DNA from: Planctomycetaceae bacterium
GTDB taxonomy: Bacteria; Planctomycetota; Planctomycetia; Pirellulales; UBA1268
Reading direction: 5' to 3'
Assembly: GCA_030616935.1 (NCBI GenBank)
Contig: JAUWWJ010000006.1
Coordinates: forward strand, 1 to 15,007
Length of the DNA: 15,007 nt
The notes under the pieces were generated by a model that had not been told where the DNA came from, did no database searches, and was given only the letters and a program-made list of their open reading frames with translations. Numbering within the stretch: position 1 is the stretch's first letter; every line of letters begins with the position of its first letter. Shown one piece after another: positions 1 through 7,139 of this stretch. Made by a program: the position numbers and the translations under genes.

Positions 1-100
1 CTTCAATTCGTAGTTTTGGATACCAGAGTTCCAGATCTTCATAGGCATCACCAACAAGACAAAGGACACGGATTGTTGCTAGCTGTTGATTCTCGCTCAT
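1..100 (-). CDS. DJ-1/PfpI family protein, N-terminal fragment (runs off the left edge)
   Basis: Only the first 33 codons are in the window. The ATG is at 100-98 on the minus strand, and a clear Shine-Dalgarno (AGGAAGG, complement of 107-113) lies 6 nt upstream, which fixes the start. The peptide begins MSENQQLATIRVLCLVGDAY and continues EDLELWYPKLRIE. A hydrophobic beta strand followed by a glycine, then acidic E-D-x-E, then a W-Y-P-K-L-R segment is the usual N-terminus of the DJ-1/PfpI (class I glutamine amidotransferase-like) superfamily. Members include intracellular peptidases, glyoxalases and chaperones. The catalytic cysteine and histidine would be outside the window, so the activity cannot be stated. 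It is transcribed divergently from nrdJ. Confidence 0.7.
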   Translation of the reverse strand, partial: MSENQQLATIRVLCLVGDAYEDLELWYPKLRIE

Positions 101-125
101 TTTCGACCTTCCTCACGCCGCTCAC

Positions 126-145
126 AGGGAGTACTCAGACTCCCT
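126..145. repeat. Small inverted repeat in the 5' leader of the DJ-1/PfpI gene
   Basis: AGGGAGT (126-132) and ACTCCCT (139-145) form a perfect 7-bp stem with a 6-nt loop. It sits about 13 bp upstream of the Shine-Dalgarno of the minus-strand DJ-1/PfpI gene. It could be an operator or a leader hairpin. No poly-T tract follows on either strand, so a terminator is unlikely. The function is unknown. Confidence 0.4.
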
Positions 146-385
146 CCCACTGTCGGAATCCGTCACTCTTTTTGCATTATCACTGATTCGTCTTCAAGGC
201 GTCGGCAAAAAGATGAAGCGGAAACATTGCCTTTGCAGGATGGTGTCCCTCCGCAACCAGGCAAAAAGCAGATGATCCCCTCTTTAGAACTACTTTTTGT
301 TTGGAACAAATACCTGCTCGAAGACCTCTCCGGACGTTCCAAAACTCACCAAATAGGGTGTTCATAGGGGTTCCAATTTTTCTGC

Positions 386-413
386 TTGACGTGTGCTGTC
401 AGCCCGCTACATT
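386..413 (+). promoter_or_regulatory. Possible sigma-70-type promoter for nrdJ
   Basis: TTGACG (386-391) and TACATT (408-413) are separated by 16 bp, which is close to the consensus -35/-10 pair. Transcription from here would give a 5' leader of about 220 nt that includes the hairpin at 521-541. The assignment rests on sequence match alone, and planctomycete promoters are poorly characterised. Confidence 0.3.
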
Positions 414-520
414 CACGCCCCTGCCATATCAAGTGGTCGAAGTAGTAAACACCACAATATCTTGCGATAGCATGCAGACGGAACTGCCATTTATCTTTGT
501 AACGTTTTTAGGGAATTTAA

Positions 521-541
521 CGGAGTGAAGGATTCACTCCG
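521..541 (+). promoter_or_regulatory. Perfect 9-bp hairpin in the nrdJ leader
   Basis: CGGAGTGAA (521-529), loop GGA (530-532), TTCACTCCG (533-541). It ends about 85 nt before the nrdJ Shine-Dalgarno. No T-run follows, so it is not a classical intrinsic terminator. It could be an operator palindrome or a leader RNA structure. The hairpin is seen directly; its role is inferred. Confidence 0.4.
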
Positions 542-638
542 GACGCGTATGTCAGTCGATACCAGTTGTTGAGAACCTATACGCGAGTACACTTTGTTAG
601 GTCTTTTTGAGGCCATCACATTATTAGGAGTTTTGCCC

Positions 639-3600
639 ATGACTCAGTTCGATTCATCCACTCAAGTCGCTTCTTCTGCCTCACATTCACAAGAAACTTC
701 CGGAACTGGCGGCCCGCAGTCGACTCCCGAACGAGTGGCGATCGAAATTGAATCAACATTCTGTCCAACCGAGGTTGAGAGTCCGTTTGACACAACAGAG
801 TGGGAGCTTCGCACAGCAGCGATCAAGGGTGAAAATGGTCAACTTCTCTTTGAGCAGTCTGCGTGTGAAATTCCAGCGGCGTGGAGCCAACTGGCTACCA
901 ACGTTGTCGTCAGCAAGTATTTTTATGGTGAAATTCACACTCCGGAACGAGAACATTCAGTCAAGCAACTGATCCATCGTGTTGCTCGTACCATTTCAGA
1001 TTGGGGCATTGCAGACGGGTATTTCAAGACACCTGAGGATGGTGAAAACTTCTATCGTGACTTGGCATGGCTGTGTGTTCACCAGCATGGTGCGTTCAAC
1101 TCTCCGGTGTGGTTTAACGTCGGGCTGTTTCATCAATATGGTGTTGAGGGATCCAAATGTAATTGGTGTTGGGATGAGGCCAGTCGAGACGTGACGCAGC
1201 CCGATAATCCCTATGAATATCCACAAGGAAGTGCCTGCTTCATTCAAAGTGTTCAAGACAATATGGAAGACATCATGGAATTGGCTCGTAGCGAGGCCAT
1301 GTTGTTCAAATTTGGCTCTGGCACTGGCACCGACCTAACGACCCTTCGAAGCCAAAAAGAAAAGCTCTCAGGAGGTGGCAGTCCATCTGGGCCACTTTCA
1401 TTCATGCGGGTCTACGACCAGATTGCTGGTGTCGTCAAAAGTGGTGGGAAGACACGACGTGCTGCAAAAATGCAATCTCTGAAAGTTTATCACCCGGACA
1501 TCATGGATTTCATCGAGTGTAAGTCCAGAGAAGAAAAGAAGGCTCGTGTTCTGATTGAAAAAGGTGGTTACGACGCCAATTTCAACGGTGAAGCATATAG
1601 CTCGATTTTATTCCAGAATGCGAACCTCTCAGTTCGATTAACTGATGAATTCATGGAAGCAGTCGAGCGGAATGACTCGTGGACGACTCGTTGGGTTACG
1701 GACTCATCGAAGGCCGGCCCAACTTATAAAGCCAACGAAATCATAGACCGCATGTCACAGTGTGCATGGCAATGCGGCGACCCTGGTGTGCAATATGACA
1801 CGACCATTAACCGCTGGCACACATGTCCAAATTCTGGCCGAATCAATGCGAGCAATCCTTGCTCTGAATACATGTTTCTAGACGATACTGCATGCAACTT
1901 GGCAAGTATCAACCTCATGAAATTCCGAAAGCCGGATGGCGAATTTGACGTTGAGCGATTTGCTGCAGCGTGTCGAGTCTTTCTTATTGCACAAGAAATT
2001 CTTGTTGATCACGCCAGCTACCCAACGGCACGCATTGCCAAAAACAGCCATCTCTATCGACCACTTGGTCTTGGTTATTCCAATTTGGGAAGTCTGCTCA
2101 TGGCTGATGGCATGGCTTACGACTCAAACGCTGGTCGCGGCATTTGTGGAGCAATTACCGCAATTCTTCACGGTGCAGCTAATCGCACGAGTGCCGAGCT
2201 CGCTAGTGCAGTTGGTCCATTTGAAGGCTTTGCAGCAAATCGTGAACCAATGCTTCGTGTCATGCAAATGCACCGTGATGCCGTTGAAAAAATTGATGAT
2301 GCCTGCCCAACACATTTGCGGGATGCGGCGCGTCAGATTTGGGATGATGTTCTCGTAGACGGTCGACAGCATGGATATCGAAATGCTCAGGCGACGGTAC
2401 TCGCTCCAACGGGCACCATTAGCTTTTTGATGGACTGTGACACCACTGGAATCGAGCCAGATATTGCGCTTGTCAAATACAAGCAACTCGCTGGTGGTGG
2501 CATGCTAAAGATTGTCAATCAGACAGTACCTTTGGCATTGAGAAAGCTTGGTTATGACGAACCAGCAGTTGAAAATATTCTTGCCTACATCGATAAAAAT
2601 GACACCATCGAAGACTGTCCTGATATACAAGATGAGCATTTAACGGTCTTTGATTGTGCTTTTAAGCCTCGCCTTGGAAAACGGTCTATTGAGTGGCAAG
2701 CACATATCAAGATGATGGCAGAAGCCCAACCGTTTCTTTCCGGGGCCATTTCAAAAACAGTGAACATGCCTCGTGAAACGACTCCTGAAGACATTGCCGG
2801 TGCATATGTCGAAGGCTGGCGACTTGGACTAAAGGCCATTGCAATTTATCGTGACGGCTCAAAAGAAAGTCAACCACTGGGCACGAGTACAGAGAGTGAT
2901 AAGAATGCAGAAAAGGCCGTCGCTGCGCCGCGACGAGAACGTCTGCCCGACACGCGGAGGAGTGTGACTCACAAGTTTAATGTTGGTGGGCATGAAGGCT
3001 ATATCACTGTTGGTCTCTACGATGACGGTCGACCTGGTGAACTTTTCATCACAATGGCAAAAGAAGGCAGCACAATTGGTGGCTTGATGGACTCTTTTGG
3101 AACAGCTGTGTCCATGAGCCTGCAATATGGTGTTCCCCTCGAAGTCTATACCAAAAAGTTTTCGCACACGCGGTTTGAACCTTGGGGCTACACCAAAAAT
3201 CCTGATATACCTGTCGCAAAGAGTTTGGTGGACTATATCTTCCGCTGGATGGGAACCGAATTCCTGCCTGGTTATCGTGAAGCAAATCGACCCGCAGGCA
3301 GTAGCAGTGGCGGGGAGGCCGCTGCAGGAGATGATGGAGAAAGTGAGTCCAAGCCCGCCGCCACGAAGGCGAGCGGGCATGCAAATGGGCAGGAAGCCAC
3401 AAATGGAAAACACAACTCCAGCGGACAACTCACCACAAGTAGGGGGCGACACCCAAGTGGGCGAAACGGGAAAGCCACCGTTACCGCTCGGGCAGCGACA
3501 CTCTCAGCTCCTAAAAGAAAAGGGCAGGATGGAACAACAGCTGCCCTTCTTGAACGTGCTGGGCTGAAAATGGCAGAAAACCCTGAGGCCAGTGCCGACG

Positions 3601-3728
3601 ACAGACAGAGTCAGTTTGCAAAATTTCAGATTGATGCCCCTGCCTGTGATAACTGCGGATCCATTACCGTCAGAAATGGTAACTGCTACCTCTGCCATAA
3701 CTGTGGCAACAGCATGGGATGCAGCTAA
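639..3728 (+). CDS. nrdJ: Adenosylcobalamin-dependent (class II) ribonucleoside-diphosphate reductase
   Basis: This enzyme reduces ribonucleotides to deoxyribonucleotides with an adenosylcobalamin-generated thiyl radical, so it works without oxygen or a separate radical subunit. I chose ATG 639 because AGGAG (626-630) lies 8 nt upstream; a TTG at 594 would add 15 unlikely residues. The protein is 1029 aa. Family features in order: FNSPVWFNVG (about 153-162); Cys200 in ACFIQSV, the expected redox partner; the long class II catalytic core; NPCSE at 406-410 with the presumed thiyl Cys408; Cys419 in DTACNLASIN; APTGTISF (589-596). A TSCPD-type C-terminal domain covers about 775-875, with GGHEGYITVG and GSTIGGLMDSFGTAVS. 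A hydrophilic low-complexity linker of roughly 115 residues (881-996) leads to a Cys-rich tail with Cys at 1003, 1006, 1016, 1019, 1022 and 1028. That tail probably binds zinc and/or relays electrons from thioredoxin. It is monocistronic and ends at a strong terminator. Confidence 0.96.
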   Translation: MTQFDSSTQVASSASHSQETSGTGGPQSTPERVAIEIESTFCPTEVESPFDTTEWELRTAAIKGENGQLLFEQSACEIPAAWSQLATNVVVSKYFYGEIHTPEREHSVKQLIHRVARTISDWGIADGYFKTPEDGENFYRDLAWLCVHQHGAFNSPVWFNVGLFHQYGVEGSKCNWCWDEASRDVTQPDNPYEYPQGSACFIQSVQDNMEDIMELARSEAMLFKFGSGTGTDLTTLRSQKEKLSGGGSPSGPLSFMRVYDQIAGVVKSGGKTRRAAKMQSLKVYHPDIMDFIECKSREEKKARVLIEKGGYDANFNGEAYSSILFQNANLSVRLTDEFMEAVERNDSWTTRWVTDSSKAGPTYKANEIIDRMSQCAWQCGDPGVQYDTTINRWHTCPNSGRINASNPCSEYMFLDDTACNLASINLMKFRKPDGEFDVERFAAACRVFLIAQEILVDHASYPTARIAKNSHLYRPLGLGYSNLGSLLMADGMAYDSNAGRGICGAITAILHGAANRTSAELASAVGPFEGFAANREPMLRVMQMHRDAVEKIDDACPTHLRDAARQIWDDVLVDGRQHGYRNAQATVLAPTGTISFLMDCDTTGIEPDIALVKYKQLAGGGMLKIVNQTVPLALRKLGYDEPAVENILAYIDKNDTIEDCPDIQDEHLTVFDCAFKPRLGKRSIEWQAHIKMMAEAQPFLSGAISKTVNMPRETTPEDIAGAYVEGWRLGLKAIAIYRDGSKESQPLGTSTESDKNAEKAVAAPRRERLPDTRRSVTHKFNVGGHEGYITVGLYDDGRPGELFITMAKEGSTIGGLMDSFGTAVSMSLQYGVPLEVYTKKFSHTRFEPWGYTKNPDIPVAKSLVDYIFRWMGTEFLPGYREANRPAGSSSGGEAAAGDDGESESKPAATKASGHANGQEATNGKHNSSGQLTTSRGRHPSGRNGKATVTARAATLSAPKRKGQDGTTAALLERAGLKMAENPEASADDRQSQFAKFQIDAPACDNCGSITVRNGNCYLCHNCGNSMGCS

Positions 3729-3743
3729 ATAAAAACGCTAATT

Positions 3744-3787
3744 AAAGACAGTTGCGGAAGGACTTTTTCTCCGCAACTGTCTTTTTT
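3744..3787 (+). terminator. Intrinsic terminator of nrdJ, possibly bidirectional with pgk
   Basis: There is a perfect 15-bp stem: AAAGACAGTTGCGGA (3744-3758) pairs with TCCGCAACTGTCTTT (3770-3784). The loop is 11 nt and a run of six T ends at 3787. It starts 15 nt after the nrdJ stop. On the minus strand the same stem lies about 120 nt beyond the pgk stop and is followed by a broken T-run, so it may also stop pgk transcription, less efficiently. Confidence 0.9.
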
Positions 3788-3906
3788 GTGACATTCGATT
3801 TGCTTCACAAGTAAACCCAACACTTCAATCCTTTTTGAGCTATGACTGGATTTCTTGACGCATACCGTTTCGCTGAGACACCGCGATATTGCTCGCCTGT
3901 AAACAA

Positions 3907-5109
3907 TCACTTCTCATCAAGAATATCAACTGTCTTAAATTCCTTGCCTTCGAGCATTTCTAGGGATGCTCCACCACCGGTTGAGACGTGGCTCACCTTT
4001 TCAGCATAGCCAAGTTGCTCAACAGCTGCTGCTGAATCACCACCACCAATAATCGTAATTGCACCACTCGCTGTTGCACTGGCAACCGCGTCGGCAACCG
4101 CTTTTGTACCAGCATCAAAAGGGGGCATTTCAAAAACGCCCATCGGGCCATTCCAGACAACGGTGCCCGCGCTTTGAATAATTTCAACGTACCGCTTGGC
4201 CGTATCGGGTCCAATATCAAGACCCTCGAAGCCATCTGGTATTTCACCGGCATTTACTATTTTTTTGTTGGCATCTGGTGAAAAGTCATCCGCACACTGA
4301 GTATCCACAGGGAGAACAAGTTTTTCTCCTCCATCTCGGAGGAGCTGCTTTGCCAATTCAAGTTTATCTGGTTCCACAAGGGAATCACCGGTCTTCCCAC
4401 CTTGAGCAAGAGAGAATGTATAAGCCATTGCACCACCAATCAAAATATGATCACAAATCTTTAGAAGATTTGTAATAACAGCAATCTTATCACTCACCTT
4501 TTTACCGCCGAGAATCGCAACAAACGGTCGCTTCGGTTGGCCAACAGCATCTGAGAGATACTGAATTTCTTTCTCAACAAGAAAACCAACGACCACGGGC
4601 TTACCTGATTCTTTCATCGCTTTTGGAACAGCGTACATGCTGGCTTCAGTCCGATGACAAGTTCCAAAAGCATCATTCACATAGGCATCTGCAAGATCAG
4701 CAATGCCTGCAACATAGCTCGCGTCATCTCCCTTTTTTTCTCCGGGGTTAAACCGAACGTTTTCCAGCACCAGAACATCACCAACTGATAATGCATGCGC
4801 TTTTTCTGTTGAATCTTTCCCTCCGGTATCAGTCGCAAGAGCTACTGGCTTTTCAAGAAGCTCACCCAAACGTTTCGCCACTGGAGCAAGCGAGAGTTTT
4901 GGGTTTACCTCACCCTTCGGACGACCGAGGTGGCTCATAAGAATCGCTTTCCCACCACGATCAAGAATGGATCGTAATGTTGGAACGGCCATGCGAATCC
5001 GACGATCATCGGTTATTGTGCCGTCACCGTCCTGAGGGACATTAAAATCAACGCGGACAAGAACGGTTTTACCGGCAGGATCAAGGTCGGCGACTGACTG
5101 CTTTGCCAT
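3907..5109 (-). CDS. pgk: Phosphoglycerate kinase
   Basis: It transfers phosphate between 1,3-bisphosphoglycerate and ADP in glycolysis, reversibly, in the cytoplasm. I chose the ATG at 5109 because GAGGAG (complement of 5119-5124) is 9 nt upstream and the protein then begins at the normal place; upstream in-frame codons have no support. Its length of 400 aa is typical. Motifs: VRVDFNVP (18-25), MSHLGRPKG (58-66) for 3-phosphoglycerate binding, [10 protein letters not shown] (115-124), [13 protein letters not shown] (141-153), [12 protein letters not shown] (198-209), WNGPMGVFE (319-327), and the ATP-binding [10 protein letters not shown] (355-364) with [13 protein letters not shown] (376-388). 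The gene follows the secreted LamG-like gene by 79 bp in the same direction. It could be cotranscribed with it or have its own promoter. It converges on nrdJ. Confidence 0.97.
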   Translation of the reverse strand: MAKQSVADLDPAGKTVLVRVDFNVPQDGDGTITDDRRIRMAVPTLRSILDRGGKAILMSHLGRPKGEVNPKLSLAPVAKRLGELLEKPVALATDTGGKDSTEKAHALSVGDVLVLENVRFNPGEKKGDDASYVAGIADLADAYVNDAFGTCHRTEASMYAVPKAMKESGKPVVVGFLVEKEIQYLSDAVGQPKRPFVAILGGKKVSDKIAVITNLLKICDHILIGGAMAYTFSLAQGGKTGDSLVEPDKLELAKQLLRDGGEKLVLPVDTQCADDFSPDANKKIVNAGEIPDGFEGLDIGPDTAKRYVEIIQSAGTVVWNGPMGVFEMPPFDAGTKAVADAVASATASGAITIIGGGDSAAAVEQLGYAEKVSHVSTGGGASLEMLEGKEFKTVDILDEK

Positions 5110-5188
5110 CGGGTGCGGCTCCTCATAGAAATAGGTGGGTCTGAAAAGAACCAACGTATTTCACATGAGGATCGTTTCATTCGCAAGA

Positions 5189-5884
5189 CTACCGCTCTGT
5201 ACTCGCTCTCTTCCCGTAGATCTTCACATCAGAGAAGTCGTTCATGTCATCGAATGAGCCAATACCGACTCTACCTGATGTAAATGTTTTATCGTGTGCC
5301 TCCATGAGAGGTTTTTTCATATTATCAAAGAATACTGCTATCTTTCCGCTCGCTGTATATCGTTCAAGTTTTACGTGGTGCCATTGACCATCCCATGGGA
5401 CAGACTGCTTATTTGTCGTCAGTGCTCGACGAGGTGCTCCGTCAACTATCATGATTTGTCCGCTATGTGGATCAGGCTTTGCACCGAGGTGAACATAATA
5501 AAAATGTTCGGGATCCTGATACTGAAAGAACACGCAGCAGTCGCGGTGGTTCCCAGTGTCACGAGTACTTTGAACGTCAAATTCAATAATGGTTTCAGTA
5601 AGATTCAAGTCTTGGACTAGAGCTATATTATGTGGGCTCCGGACCTTCGGCTGGTAGTCACTTTTACGCTTATTGATTCCCCAAGCTGAGCGACCATCCT
5701 TGTTCGTAAGTGTCCATGAGCCAGCATCTGTTGTTTCCCATCGTGCACTCCCATCACTGAAATCATCTTGAAAGACCAGCGGCAGAGCTGATTGGCCATA
5801 TGCATTGGGGCCGCTTAATACGAATGCCAGGAGCCCTGTGGCAAAAAGTATGCTCCCTCGGTTCATCACACGATGATTTGTCAT
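5189..5884 (-). CDS. Secreted LamG/DUF1080-like beta-sandwich protein
   Basis: I chose ATG 5884 because AAGGA (complement of 5893-5897) is 8 nt upstream; a GTG at 5911 is in frame but lacks a site. The protein is 231 aa. Residues 1-30 are a signal peptide: basic N-terminus (MTNHRVMNRG), hydrophobic core (SILFATGLLAFVLSG), and a probable cut after AYG. The mature part begins VFQDDFSDGSARWET, the typical opening of a concanavalin-A-like (LamG or 3-keto-disaccharide hydrolase, DUF1080) domain. It ends with a beta-rich GQWHHVKLERY...GKIAVFFDN...GRVGIGSFDDMNDFSDVKIYG pattern. This suggests extracytoplasmic carbohydrate binding or modification, but no catalytic residues can be named. It is divergent from the MEKHLA gene across a 72-bp spacer and precedes pgk. 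Planctomycetes carry many such proteins. Confidence 0.75.
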   Translation of the reverse strand: MTNHRVMNRGSILFATGLLAFVLSGPNAYGQSALPLVFQDDFSDGSARWETTDAGSWTLTNKDGRSAWGINKRKSDYQPKVRSPHNIALVQDLNLTETIIEFDVQSTRDTGNHRDCCVFFQYQDPEHFYYVHLGAKPDPHSGQIMIVDGAPRRALTTNKQSVPWDGQWHHVKLERYTASGKIAVFFDNMKKPLMEAHDKTFTSGRVGIGSFDDMNDFSDVKIYGKRASTER

Positions 5885-5900
5885 AATAAGAATCCTTATT
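5885..5900 (-). promoter_or_regulatory. Inverted repeat covering the Shine-Dalgarno of the LamG-like gene
   Basis: AATAAG (5885-5890), loop AATC, CTTATT (5895-5900): a 6-bp stem with a 4-nt loop directly before the ATG at 5884. The AAGGA Shine-Dalgarno lies inside it, so folding could limit ribosome access. The stem is AT-rich and weak, so any regulatory effect is only a possibility. Confidence 0.35.
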
Positions 5901-5956
5901 CTACTTCTCACTGAATAGTTTTTCTACTGAAGAATGTCCGTCGTATAGGTTCTATT

Positions 5957-6433
5957 ATGCGTGATCTTTTCCGACATGTTGAACTTCTTTTGAATTCATT
6001 TTCTTCCCTTGTAGGAAGGGATTTACTTGTGCGCAATCGCACGCGTGAAGAACAAGCTCATTGTTTATTTACCGCACCATTCGTTGTTGTTTCCCATGGA
6101 ACAGAAGACGATCCCATATTGAATTATGGGAATGAAAAAGCGCTCTGCCTCTGGGGAATGACTTGGGAAGATTTCGTTCAGACACCGTCTCGAAAAACAG
6201 CTGAGCCGATTCATCAAAATGAGCGGGCCCAGCTTTTGGAAAGAACACTAAAGAATGGTTATATTGATGACTATTCAGGGATTCGAGTTTCCAAAACTGG
6301 AAAACGTTTCAAGATTGATCAGGCTATCATCTGGAATATTACCGATGAGAACGGACACTATTACGGTCAGGCGGCAACTTTCGATACATGGCACTATTTG
6401 CCTCCAATACCGTCTGTTCACACAAATCCCTGA
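5957..6433 (+). CDS. MEKHLA-domain protein (PAS-like, stand-alone)
   Basis: This is a 158-aa soluble protein without signal peptide or membrane segment. After about 30 residues of lead-in, nearly all of it matches the MEKHLA family: APFVVVSHGTEDDPILNYGN (40-59), ALCLWGMTWEDFVQTPSR (62-79), then NER (88-90), GYIDDYSGIRVSKTGKRF (101-118), IWNITDENGHYYGQAATF (125-142). The domain is related to PAS sensor folds and occurs in plant HD-ZIP III proteins and as single-domain proteins in cyanobacteria and other bacteria; its biochemical role is not established. The ATG at 5957 has only a weak AGG 7 nt upstream. The secreted DUF1080 gene follows 48 bp later on the same strand, which suggests cotranscription. 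Confidence 0.8.
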   Translation: MRDLFRHVELLLNSFSSLVGRDLLVRNRTREEQAHCLFTAPFVVVSHGTEDDPILNYGNEKALCLWGMTWEDFVQTPSRKTAEPIHQNERAQLLERTLKNGYIDDYSGIRVSKTGKRFKIDQAIIWNITDENGHYYGQAATFDTWHYLPPIPSVHTNP

Positions 6434-6481
6434 AGACGCCCTCGTCGTCTTTCCATAACACTTTCTCATAAGGTTGGCCTC

Positions 6482-7132
6482 ATGTTGAATCAAAAAGTAC
6501 CAAATGCGTTGTATAGGCTTCTATTTGTATGTTCTTTTCTCATAGGCAGCCCGCTCTTAGCATCGGAATGGATGCCTCTTATCACTGGTCGTCTCTCTGA
6601 TAATTGGACAACAAAAGGAGCATGGACATTACAAGATGATGGCGTTATCCACCTGCCTGAACGCGACTACAAACATTGGAAAAACTATGAGAATTACCTT
6701 GTCCTGAAGGATATCGGCGTCACCAATTTTGAATTCGATTTCGATTGGCGTACAGACCAGAACAGCGGACTCTACTTTCACATTCCGGATCTTTCACAAC
6801 TTCAAGATCGGCATCATAAAGAGGTTCAGCTCTACGAGAACAGTCTTTGGTCGAAGCCCGAATTCGGTGACCATACTGCTGGAGGAATTATTCCAGATCA
6901 TGCACCAACAAAGAATGCTTCAAAACCTGCAAAACACTGGAACCATATGCACATTCGGTGTGTAGACAATCAGATTACCGTTTCAATAAATGATGAGGTG
7001 GTAAACCAAGCCAACCTCAATGAGGGCGCGGCCGGCAAACGATCCTCACATGGAGGATTTGCTTTTCAAGACCATGGCTATGCGGTCTGGATCAAGAACA
7101 TTCGAATCAAGATTCTTGATAAAGAAACATAG
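6482..7132 (+). CDS. Secreted DUF1080 (3-keto-disaccharide hydrolase-type) protein
   Basis: The protein is 216 aa. Residues 1-28 form a signal peptide (NALYRLLFVCSFLIGSPLLA, then SEW). The rest is one DUF1080 domain: WMPLITGRLSDNW (30-42), GAWTLQDDGVIHL (46-58), NYLVLKDIGVTNFEFDFDWR (71-90), NSGLYFHI (94-101), KEVQLYEN (113-120), TAGGIIPDHAP (132-142), HWNHMHIRC (152-160), and the C-terminal FAFQDHGYAVWIKNIRIK (193-210). The QDHG and FRNIR-like ending is diagnostic. Family members act on oxidised (3-keto) sugars outside the cytoplasm; substrate and activity are not shown here. The likely operon partner is the upstream MEKHLA gene. It ends 7 bp from the converging gyrB stop. An ATCAAG/CTTGAT inverted repeat (7106-7120) lies inside its 3' end and might help termination. 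Confidence 0.88.
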   Translation: MLNQKVPNALYRLLFVCSFLIGSPLLASEWMPLITGRLSDNWTTKGAWTLQDDGVIHLPERDYKHWKNYENYLVLKDIGVTNFEFDFDWRTDQNSGLYFHIPDLSQLQDRHHKEVQLYENSLWSKPEFGDHTAGGIIPDHAPTKNASKPAKHWNHMHIRCVDNQITVSINDEVVNQANLNEGAAGKRSSHGGFAFQDHGYAVWIKNIRIKILDKET

Positions 7133-7139
7133 TTCGTTC

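Larger units (their letters stand above)
101..638. other. Non-coding divergent intergenic region between the DJ-1/PfpI gene and nrdJ
   Basis: This 538-bp stretch holds no convincing gene. The short open frames here have no recognisable motifs and no ribosome-binding sites that I could see. It should carry the promoters of two divergent genes. Seen in it are the 126-145 inverted repeat, a possible promoter at 386-413, a 9-bp hairpin at 521-541, and the nrdJ Shine-Dalgarno (AGGAG at 626-630). I found no cobalamin-riboswitch B12 box (GCCACTG) in it. Confidence 0.6.

Noticed and set aside
450..475. NrdR-like box near ACCACAATATCTTGCG upstream of nrdJ
   Set aside because: It matches only part of the NrdR consensus, is not a good palindrome, and no second box was seen at the usual spacing.
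180..528. Short open frames in the gap between the DJ-1/PfpI gene and nrdJ, on both strands
   Set aside because: They overlap one another, lack ribosome-binding sites and show no recognisable motif or protein-like composition.
101..638. Cobalamin riboswitch upstream of the B12-dependent reductase
   Set aside because: No GCCACTG B12 box and no recognisable cobalamin aptamer core was found; the nearest string, CCCACTG at 146-152, lies about 490 bp upstream in the leader of the other gene.
2859..3452. 197-codon minus-strand open frame inside nrdJ
   Set aside because: It lies fully antisense to the conserved nrdJ frame, and its peptide shows no family features.
3725..3910. Short minus-strand open frame downstream of pgk
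   Set aside because: It overlaps the nrdJ terminator and has no family motifs; it is explained by the terminator and the pgk 3' flank.
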